From contig JAZSDX010000066.1 in the NCBI GenBank assembly GCA_045531405.1, forward strand, positions 1-64,000: 64,000 nt of DNA, written 5' to 3'. This document shows, piece after piece, positions 37,617 to 45,438 of this stretch (position 1 is its first letter; each line of letters starts with the position of its first letter). Under the pieces are notes generated by a model. It was given only the letters and a program-made list of their open reading frames with translations. It ran no database searches and had not been told where the DNA came from. The translations under genes and the position numbers were made by a program. This DNA is from RGIG4079 sp045531405 (GTDB lineage: Bacteria > Bacteroidota > Bacteroidia > Bacteroidales > Muribaculaceae).

Positions 37617-37670
37617 AATTTATCATAAACTACCATTGTTAATATTTGAAATTTATCATAAACTACCATT
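37617..37670. repeat. Two direct 21-bp repeats, candidate operator
   Basis: The same 21 bases occur at 37617-37637 and 37650-37670, starting AATTTATCATAAAC and ending TACCATT. The period is 33 bp, close to three helical turns. They lie about 40 bp upstream of the cluster -7 box and about 105 bp upstream of the regulator's own -7 box. AraC-family activators often bind direct repeats on one DNA face. The rest of the 315-bp gap shows only promoters. Confidence 0.65.
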
Positions 37671-37775
37671 TTGCAAACTTATAATGTTGTTTATCAGAGA
37701 AATCGAATGATAAATTGCATATTTGGCTTGTAGCAAAAAAAATATCAATGGCTTCTTTTTGATTTAATTTTGTGT

Positions 37776-37783
37776 TATATTTG
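37776..37783 (+). promoter_or_regulatory. -7 box of the hybrid kinase gene
   Basis: TATATTTG fits TAnnTTTG and lies 50 bases before the ATG at 37834. A TTTG upstream is 14 bases away, too close for the usual spacing. Confidence 0.45.
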
Positions 37784-37833
37784 TCTATGAAAACCGATGA
37801 AAACAATAAGTTTTACTATATATAATTTTATTA

Positions 37834-40647
37834 ATGTTGAAAAATAATAAGAAAATTATCCTAAGGGTAATTTGTGCATTGAGTTTTCTTTCTTGCTTTT
37901 TTTCATGTCGAGAATTTGTAGAAGAAAATGATTTTTCAGAAGAGAAAAATCGTGTAGATAGTATTGCCCAACGATATAATTATTCAATAGATAGTCTCAC
38001 GATATTGAGGAATGATTATGAGCAAATGGGAAATAAGGTAGGGTTGATGTCCGTTTTAGGTTATTTAGGAAAGTCATATCGGGAACAAAATAAATTTATC
38101 GATGCGATTGAAGCTCATGAGGCCGAATTAAATTTAGCAACAGAATTGAGGGATACCATTGAAATGATTCAAGCGTTAAATAATATTGGCACAAATCAAC
38201 GAAGAGTGGGAATTCTTGACGAGGCGAGTAAATGCCATTTTTTAGCGCTTAACTTATGCGAAGAATATAAAGGAAAGAATAAGCTTAAGGCTAAGAAAAA
38301 TAGGGTGATATCACTTAATGGAATTGGAAATATTAGTCTGAGAATAGGAGATAAAGAAACTGCTGATTCTGTTTTTCGTCAAGCGCTTGAAGGGGAATGT
38401 GAATTAGGAAGTGCATTAGGAAAGGCTATTAATTATGCAAATATAGGATCAATCTTTGAAGAAAATAATATGCTTGATTCGGCATGGACCTACTATAGAT
38501 ATTCGATGAGGGAAAATGTTGTGGCAAAATCTGAATTAGGTATATCTTTGTGTTATGGCCATTTTGGTAATCTATATGAAAAAGAGGGTAAAATAGAAGA
38601 AGCCATTAAGGAATATGAAAAAGCATATAAAAGGGAAGGAAAAATTGATGCTTGGCATTGGGTGGATTTGTGTTTGACATTGGTAAATACACATATAAAC
38701 CAAGGCAACTATAAAGAAGCCATTCGATTGCTCGATGAAGCAAAGGTTAAGGCTGAAGATGGTCGTTCACTTGATCATTTAGCGTCTATTTATACCTCAT
38801 ATTATAAAATATACAATCAACAAGGAAATATTGCCAAAGCATTTGATGCTTATAGGTTAAGCAAAACCTATGCCGATAGTATTATCAATTACCAAAAATT
38901 AATATCGGTTCAAAATGAAAGAGTAAAATATGAATATCATCGACGTCAGCACGAAATAGAACTACTAAATCAAGAATACAATAAGGAACGCGAAATGCAT
39001 ACTTATATGGAGGTTTCTTTTTTGATTATTTTGTTGTTGTTGATAGGAGGGATAGCGTTGTTATATTATCTTCTAAAGGTTAAAAAGAGAGAACAACAAG
39101 CAATGGCACAGCTTGACAATGTGAGGAGTTCGTTTTATACCAATATAACACACGAATTTCGCACACCGTTAACTGTTATTATTGGTTTAGGCGAGCGAAT
39201 TGCCGAGAATAATAAAGACGATAATTATGAAAATATTGGGAACACGATAGTAAGGCAAAGTAAAAACTTGTTATTGCTTATTAATCAAATTTTAGATGTT
39301 GCCAAACTGAAATCCAATGCTACACAACAAGAATATCGCCATGGGAATATAATAGGATTTATAAATGTGATATTAGATGGAGCAAAAGAACTTGCAAATA
39401 GAAAAAATATAAACATTTCATTTAATCCTCAATTTAATACCGTGGAAATGGATTTTGTTCCCGATTATATGGTGAAAATCATGGGCAATCTCATCTCCAA
39501 TGCTGTTAAATTTACTCCAAATAATGGAACTATCGAAATTTGTGCAGAAAGTAAATACAACAAATTCGTCTTGATAATTAAAGATAATGGGAATGGAATC
39601 TCAAAAGAGGACTTACCATATATTTTTGATGCCTTTTATCAAGGGTGTACTCAATGTCGCTCAGCCGGATCCGGAATTGGATTGTCGCTTGTTAAGCAAC
39701 TCGTGGAAAATATGAATGGCTCGATTTCGGTCAAAAGTGATATAAATCGTGGTACGGAATTTGAAATAATATTGCCTTTGTCGCAAGTGGGACAAAAGGT
39801 ATATCGTCTTGAAGAAGGTCCAATTATGAAAGATGTGTTTGCAAACGATGGCGACGAAATTTTAACGGAAGAATGTAACGATGAAACATTGACACGAATC
39901 CTAATAGTAGACGATAATAACGATATTTCTTCATTTATAGGTTCGGTGATTAACAATGCAAATATATCATATGCCCCAAATGGTAGAATTGGATTTGAGA
40001 AAGCTTTGCAGTTAGTGCCTGATATAATTATAACTGATATTATGATGCCAGAAATGGATGGTATTGAGATGTGCAATAATATTCGCAATTCAGATATTTT
40101 AAATCATATTCCAATTATAGTAATATCGGCAAAAGCAACCGATGATGATAAAATAGAGGGAATAACAGCAGGAGCTGATGCATATCTCTATAAACCATTT
40201 AATCCTGATGAATTAAATGCTACGATTATGTCGCTTCTTGAACGGCGCAAAGCTATGCAAGAAAATATTTCAAGAAATTTTGCTCATGATGAAAATCCTA
40301 ATGAGAAATCGTCTTCATCCGACCAAGCATTCATTAATAAGGTAATTGATTTGATATATGCTCAGATGTCTGAGTTGAGAGTGAATGTCAACGAAATTGC
40401 CGATTCATTAAATATGACAGCAAGGCAATTCAATCGTAAAATAAATGCGATTACAGGTGAGAATGCTTCAAGATATGTTCTTCAGGTGCGAATGACAAGA
40501 GCTAAACAGTTGTTAGACTCCAATAATGGATATACAATAGCCGAAGTCGCATATAAATGTGGATATGAAGAAACCGGAAACTTCACACGAGCATTCAAAA
40601 CATTATATGACATTACTCCAACTCAATATCGCAAAATGCCGGAATAG
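37834..40647 (+). CDS. Hybrid two-component regulator with TPR sensor and AraC output
   Basis: The protein has 937 residues. An N-terminal hydrophobic export segment (8-25) is followed by about 340 residues of tetratricopeptide-like helices (MIQALNNIGTNQRRVGILDE, GHFGNLYEKEGKIEEAIKEY), predicted periplasmic. A membrane segment follows at about 396-415 (FLIILLLLIGGIALLYYLL). The kinase core has the H-box FYTNITHEFRTPL (H440), the N-box NLISNAVKF and GSGIGLSLVKQL. The receiver domain has D735 in TDIMMPEMDG and a lysine in YLYKPF. Residues about 835-935 are an AraC helix-turn-helix (GYTIAEVAYKCGYEETGNFT). It resembles Bacteroides hybrid two-component systems but has TPRs in place of the beta-propeller sensor. 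It probably controls the divergent exported-protein cluster. Confidence 0.92.
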   Translation: MLKNNKKIILRVICALSFLSCFFSCREFVEENDFSEEKNRVDSIAQRYNYSIDSLTILRNDYEQMGNKVGLMSVLGYLGKSYREQNKFIDAIEAHEAELNLATELRDTIEMIQALNNIGTNQRRVGILDEASKCHFLALNLCEEYKGKNKLKAKKNRVISLNGIGNISLRIGDKETADSVFRQALEGECELGSALGKAINYANIGSIFEENNMLDSAWTYYRYSMRENVVAKSELGISLCYGHFGNLYEKEGKIEEAIKEYEKAYKREGKIDAWHWVDLCLTLVNTHINQGNYKEAIRLLDEAKVKAEDGRSLDHLASIYTSYYKIYNQQGNIAKAFDAYRLSKTYADSIINYQKLISVQNERVKYEYHRRQHEIELLNQEYNKEREMHTYMEVSFLIILLLLIGGIALLYYLLKVKKREQQAMAQLDNVRSSFYTNITHEFRTPLTVIIGLGERIAENNKDDNYENIGNTIVRQSKNLLLLINQILDVAKLKSNATQQEYRHGNIIGFINVILDGAKELANRKNINISFNPQFNTVEMDFVPDYMVKIMGNLISNAVKFTPNNGTIEICAESKYNKFVLIIKDNGNGISKEDLPYIFDAFYQGCTQCRSAGSGIGLSLVKQLVENMNGSISVKSDINRGTEFEIILPLSQVGQKVYRLEEGPIMKDVFANDGDEILTEECNDETLTRILIVDDNNDISSFIGSVINNANISYAPNGRIGFEKALQLVPDIIITDIMMPEMDGIEMCNNIRNSDILNHIPIIVISAKATDDDKIEGITAGADAYLYKPFNPDELNATIMSLLERRKAMQENISRNFAHDENPNEKSSSSDQAFINKVIDLIYAQMSELRVNVNEIADSLNMTARQFNRKINAITGENASRYVLQVRMTRAKQLLDSNNGYTIAEVAYKCGYEETGNFTRAFKTLYDITPTQYRKMPE

Positions 40648-40687
40648 GAATTAAACGTATAATTCGTACAATATAGCTGATAAACAA

Positions 40688-40715
40688 AAAAAGCCTCCAA
40701 AATTGGAGGCTTTTA
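40688..40715. terminator. Bidirectional terminator between the hybrid kinase and tRNA-Arg
   Basis: AGCCTCCAA and TTGGAGGCT pair exactly around a tiny loop, flanked by an A-run on the left and TTTT on the right. It can end the hybrid kinase transcript on the plus strand and the tRNA transcript on the minus strand, starting only a few bases from the tRNA 3' end. Confidence 0.85.
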
Positions 40716-40716
40716 G

Positions 40717-40790
40717 TGATCCAGGCGGGATTCGAACCCACGACCCACAGCTTAGAAGGCTGTTGCTCTATCCAGCTGAGCTACTGGACC
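40717..40790 (-). tRNA. tRNA-Arg (anticodon TCT)
   Basis: The gene is 74 nt. The acceptor stem is GGTCCAG/CTGGATC with discriminator A. The D arm is GCTC..GAGC, the anticodon arm ACAGC-CTTCTAA-GCTGT with anticodon TCT, and the T arm GTGGG-TTCGAAT-CCCGC. The CCA end is not encoded. It reads AGA and AGG codons. It has its own promoter and terminator. Confidence 0.95.
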
Positions 40791-40839
40791 TACCTTGTAT
40801 TTGAGCCTTTGCGACTCGTGCAATATTGTTTTGCGAGTG

Positions 40840-40870
40840 CAAAGTTAATGATTTCTTTTTATTTTGCCAA
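40840..40870 (-). promoter_or_regulatory. Promoter of tRNA-Arg, abutting the dapA stop codon
   Basis: On the minus strand: TTG (40870-40868), a 20-base spacer, then TAACTTTG (40847-40840). This predicts a start near 40834, about 44 bases before the tRNA. The -33 box lies two bases beyond the dapA stop codon. A stem-forming stretch (arms ACTC..GCAA and TTGCGAGT, plus-strand) is in the leader. Confidence 0.7.
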
Positions 40871-40872
40871 GT

Positions 40873-41757
40873 TTAATTTAGACTATCAAGCACTTGGCGT
40901 ATTTTTTCGTATGTGGTGATGCGTGTTGGTACTAACGGCAAACGCAATTCGTTTTCGATAAATCCCATGGCATTGAGCAAGCATTTCACTCCGGCTGGGT
41001 TGCCGTCAACGAAAAGAAGGCTAAACAATTCGGTGAAACGGTGGTGAATGAGAAGTGATTTCTCAAAGTCACCATTGAGTGCAAGTCGCACCATTTTGGC
41101 AAATTCTTTAGGGAATGCATTGCCGATAACTGAAATAACACCTACTGCACCGAGGGTAATAAGAGGGAATGTGATGCCGTCATCGCCTGATATTACCATG
41201 AAGTCTTCACGTTTATTTTTGATGATGTCGTCCATTTGAGTGATGTTTCCCGAGGCTTCTTTTACACCGATGATGTTTTCGTGGTCGCGAGCAAGACGAA
41301 GGGTTGTTTCGGCAGTCATGTTCACGCCTGTACGTCCGGGTACATTATAAAGAATCACAGGAATAGGCGATGCTTTAGCAATGGCGCTATAGTGTTGATA
41401 AATTCCTTCTTGAGAGGGCTTGTTGTAATAGGGAACAACCGAGAGTACAGCACTGAATGGGGTGAGGTCAGATGTCTTGAGCTCTTCGACGAGTGCCATC
41501 GTGTTGTTGCCTCCGATTCCTATAACAAGGGGAACGCGCTCGGCAACTCGTTCCACGATAAAGTCACGCACTTGGCGTTTTTCTTCGGCAGATAGGGTGG
41601 CAGTTTCGGCAGTAGTGCCGAGGACAACTAAGTAGTCAACCCCATTTTTTATTTGGTATTCGAGCAATCGAGCGAGTGCCTCAAAATCGATTGATTTATC
41701 TTGCTTGAAAGGGGTTATAAGCGCTACCCCCATGCCTTTTAGATTTATACGCGCCAT
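40873..41757 (-). CDS. dapA: 4-hydroxy-tetrahydrodipicolinate synthase
   Basis: The protein has 294 residues from MARINLKGMGVALITPF. The longer upstream frame starts before the promoter and is rejected. It condenses pyruvate with aspartate semialdehyde in lysine and diaminopimelate synthesis. K166 in GVKEASG forms the Schiff base, Y137 is in ILYNVPGRTG, and the pyruvate-binding loop reads GTTAET (47-52). It has its own promoter, is divergent from the thioredoxin gene and lies upstream of tRNA-Arg on the same strand. Confidence 0.95.
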   Translation of the reverse strand: MARINLKGMGVALITPFKQDKSIDFEALARLLEYQIKNGVDYLVVLGTTAETATLSAEEKRQVRDFIVERVAERVPLVIGIGGNNTMALVEELKTSDLTPFSAVLSVVPYYNKPSQEGIYQHYSAIAKASPIPVILYNVPGRTGVNMTAETTLRLARDHENIIGVKEASGNITQMDDIIKNKREDFMVISGDDGITFPLITLGAVGVISVIGNAFPKEFAKMVRLALNGDFEKSLLIHHRFTELFSLLFVDGNPAGVKCLLNAMGFIENELRLPLVPTRITTYEKIRQVLDSLN

Positions 41758-41787
41758 AAAACTATGTGTGATAATTTCTTCAAGTTG

Positions 41788-41819
41788 CAAAGTTAGGAAT
41801 AATAAGTTACCTCTACAAA
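41788..41819 (-). promoter_or_regulatory. Promoter of dapA
   Basis: On the minus strand: TTTG (41819-41816), a 20-base spacer and TAACTTTG (41795-41788), a full match to the phylum's consensus. It predicts a leader of about 25 bases before the ATG at 41757. Confidence 0.75.
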
Positions 41820-41917
41820 TTATAAAGGCAAAACATCTATCATAATTCACAAAAATTGAACATCGTTAAGTCGGCAAATGTTATAATTACAAATTAATGA
41901 TAAAATTTATAACTGTT

Positions 41918-42220
41918 ATGAAAAGTTTTGATGAAATTATTAGTGAATCACGTCCTACTGTCGTTGATTTCTTTGCCTCTTGGTGTGGCCCATGTGCTCG
42001 TCAGATGCCAATTATCGATAATTTTAAGGAAAAAATGGGAGATAAGGTAAATGTGATAAAAGTTGACATTGACCAAGAAACAGAACTTGCATCGCGATAT
42101 CATATTCAATCGGTTCCCACAATTATGATATTCAAAAATGGCGAACTGATGTGGCGTGCGAGTGGATTACAAACTCACACCGACTTGATGATGGCTGTCA
42201 ATGGAGTAGAATGGCGATAG
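41918..42220 (+). CDS. Thioredoxin
   Basis: The protein has 100 residues from MKSFDEIISESRP; a start 21 bases upstream (MIKFITV) is also possible. The redox motif WCGPC sits in VVDFFASWCGPCARQMP, and the cis-proline is in SVPTIMIF. There is no signal peptide, so it is a cytosolic disulfide reductase. Its stop lies 8 bp from the end of the convergent transporter gene. A short hairpin (42222-42238) covers that junction. Confidence 0.92.
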   Translation: MKSFDEIISESRPTVVDFFASWCGPCARQMPIIDNFKEKMGDKVNVIKVDIDQETELASRYHIQSVPTIMIFKNGELMWRASGLQTHTDLMMAVNGVEWR

Positions 42221-42228
42221 ACTTTATG

Positions 42229-43878
42229 CTACATAAAGCATAGTACAAGAGCTTGAGCCACAACCACGCGCAAGAACATTGTGAGTGGATACACCGTCGA
42301 ATAGGCTACTGCCGGAGCATCATTGCCGGTTGAGTTGTTGGCATAGGCAAGTGCCGGGGGGTCGGTACATCCTCCCGACATGAGCCCCATGATAGTGAGG
42401 AAGTTGATTTTGTAATATCCACGAGCAATCGAGCCTACGATAATTAAAGGTATGAGCGTAATCATAAAACCCCAAATCACCCACCACATACCGGTAGTAT
42501 TGAATACTGTTTCGGAAAATCCTTGTCCCGATGAAATTCCCACCGAGGCCAAGAATAGGCATATCCCAAGTTCGCGCATGAGTAATGATGACGAAGATGA
42601 TGTGTAGGTTATGAGGTGAAATTTATAACCAAATTGGCTCAATAGTATAGCCACAACAAGTGGGCCTCCGGCAAGTCCGAGTTTCATTCCCCATCCCACA
42701 TCAATTGAGCCGAGAATGATACCAAACATAATTCCGATGAAAATTGTGATGAGGTTTGGCTCGTTGAGGCGTTTCATTGAGTTGCCGAGTTTGCTTGCAA
42801 GGCGTTCGATGTCTTCGGGATTACCTACCACAGTAAGACGGTCGCCAATTTGTAGGCGAAGGTTTGGAGCTGCAAGCAAATCAACACCGGCACGGTTTAC
42901 GCGAGTGGCATTGAGTTTATATCCCATGCGTAGGCGAAGCGAGCCAAGAGCAACACCATTATAATTGCCTTTTGTGATGAGAATGCGACGCGATACAACT
43001 TGTGATGGCGCTGCGTTCCAATCCATCTCAACCTCTGGCCCAATAAGCGCTTTCATGCGATCTTCATCTTGTGCCGACATTACGATATATAATTTGTCGC
43101 CACAGTGTATCTCAGTTTCGGCTTTAGGAATAATTACAGAACCGTCGGGACGCATTAATCGCGAAACTACAAAGTTGCATTGTATGATATCGTGTAAATT
43201 AACGAGGTTTTTGCCTTCAATGAGATTGTTTGCAACCTCAAAAGTTTTGATATGAGGCTTTAGTTGGCTATTTTCTTGTTCGTCTTCAATCTCTTTTACT
43301 TCTTTCTTAATATTTATGCGAAATAGAGCTTTGACGATAAACATTGCAAGGATAATGCCTACAACACCAAGAGGATAGGCGGCAGCATATCCCATTGCCA
43401 TAGTGTCGGCTTGTGCTACTGTTGCCGATTGTTGTGCTGCTGCAAGTCCAGGAGTGTTGGTTACTGCACCCGACATCACACCCACGAGAGCCTCAATTGA
43501 TGTTTTGCCATCTTCAAAGAAGTATATGCCTAATACGATTGCAACGTTGAGAACTATTCCCAGCACTGCCAACCCATTAAGCTTCATGCCTCCCTTTTTG
43601 AATGATGAGAAGAATCCGGGTCCAACTTGTAGCCCAATAGAGAAGATGAATAATATCAATCCAAACTCACGAATAAAATGTAATACATCGTGGTTTACAA
43701 CATATCCAAAGTGTCCCATGACGATACCAACAAATAACACAAAGGTAACACCAAGAGAAACACCAAAAAATTTGAGTTTGCCTAAATATACGCCAAGAGC
43801 AATAACAAATGAGTATAGCACAATAGTGCTTGCCAATGATTCATTGCCTGGGAAAAGTAGATTTTGTATCCAATCCAT
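42229..43878 (-). CDS. AspT/YidE-type membrane transporter with RCK_C domains
   Basis: The protein has 549 residues. Two blocks of about five membrane segments (1-190 and 380-549) carry the duplicated domain of the aspartate-alanine exchanger family: EFGLILFIFSIGLQVGPGFF and VMSGAVTNTPGLAAAQQ in the first, ELGICLFLASVGISSGQGF and GLMSGGCTDPPALAYAN in the second. Between them lie two TrkA-C/RCK_C domains (about 200-370; GDKLYIVMSAQDEDRMKALI, GDRLTVVGNPEDIERLASKL). The substrate is unknown; amino or dicarboxylic acids are plausible. An operator-like palindrome lies in its leader. Confidence 0.9.
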   Translation of the reverse strand: MDWIQNLLFPGNESLASTIVLYSFVIALGVYLGKLKFFGVSLGVTFVLFVGIVMGHFGYVVNHDVLHFIREFGLILFIFSIGLQVGPGFFSSFKKGGMKLNGLAVLGIVLNVAIVLGIYFFEDGKTSIEALVGVMSGAVTNTPGLAAAQQSATVAQADTMAMGYAAAYPLGVVGIILAMFIVKALFRINIKKEVKEIEDEQENSQLKPHIKTFEVANNLIEGKNLVNLHDIIQCNFVVSRLMRPDGSVIIPKAETEIHCGDKLYIVMSAQDEDRMKALIGPEVEMDWNAAPSQVVSRRILITKGNYNGVALGSLRLRMGYKLNATRVNRAGVDLLAAPNLRLQIGDRLTVVGNPEDIERLASKLGNSMKRLNEPNLITIFIGIMFGIILGSIDVGWGMKLGLAGGPLVVAILLSQFGYKFHLITYTSSSSSLLMRELGICLFLASVGISSGQGFSETVFNTTGMWWVIWGFMITLIPLIIVGSIARGYYKINFLTIMGLMSGGCTDPPALAYANNSTGNDAPAVAYSTVYPLTMFLRVVVAQALVLCFM

Positions 43879-43911
43879 TGGAATATATAGTTATTTAGGT
43901 GTAAAATTATA

Positions 43912-43932
43912 TTGTAACAAATATTGTTACAA
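43912..43932. promoter_or_regulatory. Palindrome in the transporter leader, candidate operator
   Basis: TTGTAACA (43912-43919) and TGTTACAA (43925-43932) are exact reverse complements separated by AATAT. The site lies between the transporter's -7 box and its start codon, at or just after the predicted transcription start, the typical place for a repressor site. Confidence 0.55.
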
Positions 43933-43940
43933 AGGAGTTG

Positions 43941-43948
43941 CAAAGTTA
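43941..43948 (-). promoter_or_regulatory. -7 box of the transporter gene
   Basis: On the minus strand this is TAACTTTG. No clear -33 box is seen. The palindrome at 43912-43932 begins nine bases downstream. Confidence 0.5.
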
Positions 43949-44055
43949 CGGCTTTTTGTTGAGAAAATCAGATTATTTTTTGTCATATTTTAGTCGAATG
44001 ATGTTAAAATATGAGTTTGTTGCATAAATGAGATTTATTTAAGATTATAAAACGG

Positions 44056-44081
44056 ACAACTGTTCAATAATGGACAGTTGT
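44056..44081. promoter_or_regulatory. Inverted repeat, candidate enhancer site for the sigma-54 activator
   Basis: ACAACTGTTC (44056-44065) and GGACAGTTGT (44072-44081) form a near-perfect palindrome with a 6-base spacer. Its centre is about 80 bp upstream of the start predicted from the sigma-54 promoter at 44121-44136, a normal distance for an NtrC-type activator. The matching activator gene closes the gene run at 50292. Confidence 0.65.
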
Positions 44082-44120
44082 GAAATTGCTAAATTGTTGA
44101 TATTTAGCGGTTAAAATTTT

Positions 44121-44136
44121 TGGTACATGCTTTGAT
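44121..44136 (+). promoter_or_regulatory. Sigma-54 (RpoN) promoter of the export operon
   Basis: TGGTACATGCTTTGAT matches the consensus TGGCACG-N4-TTGCW with correct GG-to-G spacing; the differences are C to T, G to A and, at the -12 C, A. The predicted start near 44147 leaves about 24 bases before the ATG at 44171. No TAnnTTTG box is visible there. Confidence 0.65.
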
Positions 44137-44170
44137 AATTATTGTGGCATAAATTTTATAACAAATCATT

Positions 44171-45415
44171 ATGGACAGAGAAATATCAAAGGAAGTAAAA
44201 TTGCGTGAGAAATGGAGGCGTATTTTGAAATACTCAATGGTGCTTGTTGGTGCAAGCGTATTTATCATAGTAGTAGTCTCGTTGATGAAAGACGATGTAG
44301 CTCTTGATAGTTTGGAGTTTTGTGAAGTTGAAACCGGGAATGTTGACGTTAGTATTAGTGCATCGGGAGTTTTGTCACCTGTTTATGAACAAATAATTAC
44401 AGCCCCGATAAATACTAAAATTATTGAGGTGTATGCTAAAACAGGAGATTTTGTAAAAGAGGGTTCTCCATTATTGATGCTTGATTTGCAATCGGCACAA
44501 ACCGATTATAACAATATGGTTGACAAGGTAAAGATGAAAAGTTATGAATTGGAACAGCAGAGATTAAGTAATAATACCTTTTTGGCGGATCTTAAAATGA
44601 AAATCAAAGTCGCTGATATGGAGTATAATCGCATGTTGGTTGAAGCCGGAAATGAAAAGTTTTTAGATAGTATTGGAAGTGGCACAACCGATAAAGTAAA
44701 AGAAGTGCAATTTATGTGCAAATCTAAAGAATTAGGCTTACAACAATTGCGAACACAATATGAAAATGAAAGCAAAGAACGAGCTGCCGGATATAAAATC
44801 AAAGAGTTGGAATTATCTATATTAAAAAAGGAATTGAATGAGATGAAACGAACTCTTGATGATGCTCAAATAAGAGCTCCACGTTCGGCTACCATCACAT
44901 TTATCAGTAACCAAATCGGAGCACAGGTGGCACAAGGAAGTCAAGTTGCGATTATTGCTGATTTGAAGCATTTCAAGATAAATGGCGAAGTGTCAGAAAT
45001 GTATGCTAATAGGGTTAGAGTAGGTAATGGAGTAAGAGTGCGAATAAATGGGAATGACTATAATGGATTGGTTAGTAATATTGAACCTACTGCCAAAAAT
45101 GGAGTCACCGGTTTTTCAGCTCAACTTGATAATGACTCATTGACACTATTTCGTCCCGGATTGAAAACCGATGTTTATATCTCAGATGGAGTAAAAGAAA
45201 ATGCAATGCGAATAAGGAATGCTTCGTTTTATAAAGAGCCTGGAACTTATATATTATATGTGCGAAATGGTGATGAGTTGAAATTGCGACAAGTTGAACT
45301 TGGTGTGAGCAATTATGATTATGTTGAAGTTGTTAGAGGTTTACATGTTGGAGAACAAGTAGTGTTAAATGACATGAGTCGCTATAACGCACCTAAATTG
45401 AAAATTAAAAATTAA
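44171..45415 (+). CDS. HlyD/MacA-type periplasmic adaptor protein
   Basis: The protein has 414 residues with a single N-terminal membrane anchor (about 19-37). The split biotinyl-lipoyl domain (VDVSISASGVLSPVYEQIIT, IYAKTGDF-like region) flanks a long coiled coil (about 110-235) that should dock onto TolC. It ends with beta-barrel and membrane-proximal domains (VVRGLHVGEQVVLND). It would link the two FtsX-type permeases to the outer-membrane factor encoded in the same operon. First gene of the five-gene operon behind the sigma-54 promoter. Confidence 0.9.
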   Translation: MDREISKEVKLREKWRRILKYSMVLVGASVFIIVVVSLMKDDVALDSLEFCEVETGNVDVSISASGVLSPVYEQIITAPINTKIIEVYAKTGDFVKEGSPLLMLDLQSAQTDYNNMVDKVKMKSYELEQQRLSNNTFLADLKMKIKVADMEYNRMLVEAGNEKFLDSIGSGTTDKVKEVQFMCKSKELGLQQLRTQYENESKERAAGYKIKELELSILKKELNEMKRTLDDAQIRAPRSATITFISNQIGAQVAQGSQVAIIADLKHFKINGEVSEMYANRVRVGNGVRVRINGNDYNGLVSNIEPTAKNGVTGFSAQLDNDSLTLFRPGLKTDVYISDGVKENAMRIRNASFYKEPGTYILYVRNGDELKLRQVELGVSNYDYVEVVRGLHVGEQVVLNDMSRYNAPKLKIKN

Positions 45416-45438
45416 TTAAATAATAAAACAATCATTTT

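Noticed and set aside
37617..37670. Possible start of a CRISPR array (two repeats, 33-bp period)
   Set aside because: Only two copies, a 12-bp gap too short for a spacer, and no cas genes in the window.
41758..41850. Longer dapA start at 41850
   Set aside because: It would begin upstream of the -33/-7 promoter at 41788-41819, and the added residues do not fit the family.
42222..42238. CTTTATG-CTA-CATAAAG hairpin at the thioredoxin/transporter junction as a terminator
   Set aside because: The loop is only three bases and no T-run follows on either strand. Too weak to call.
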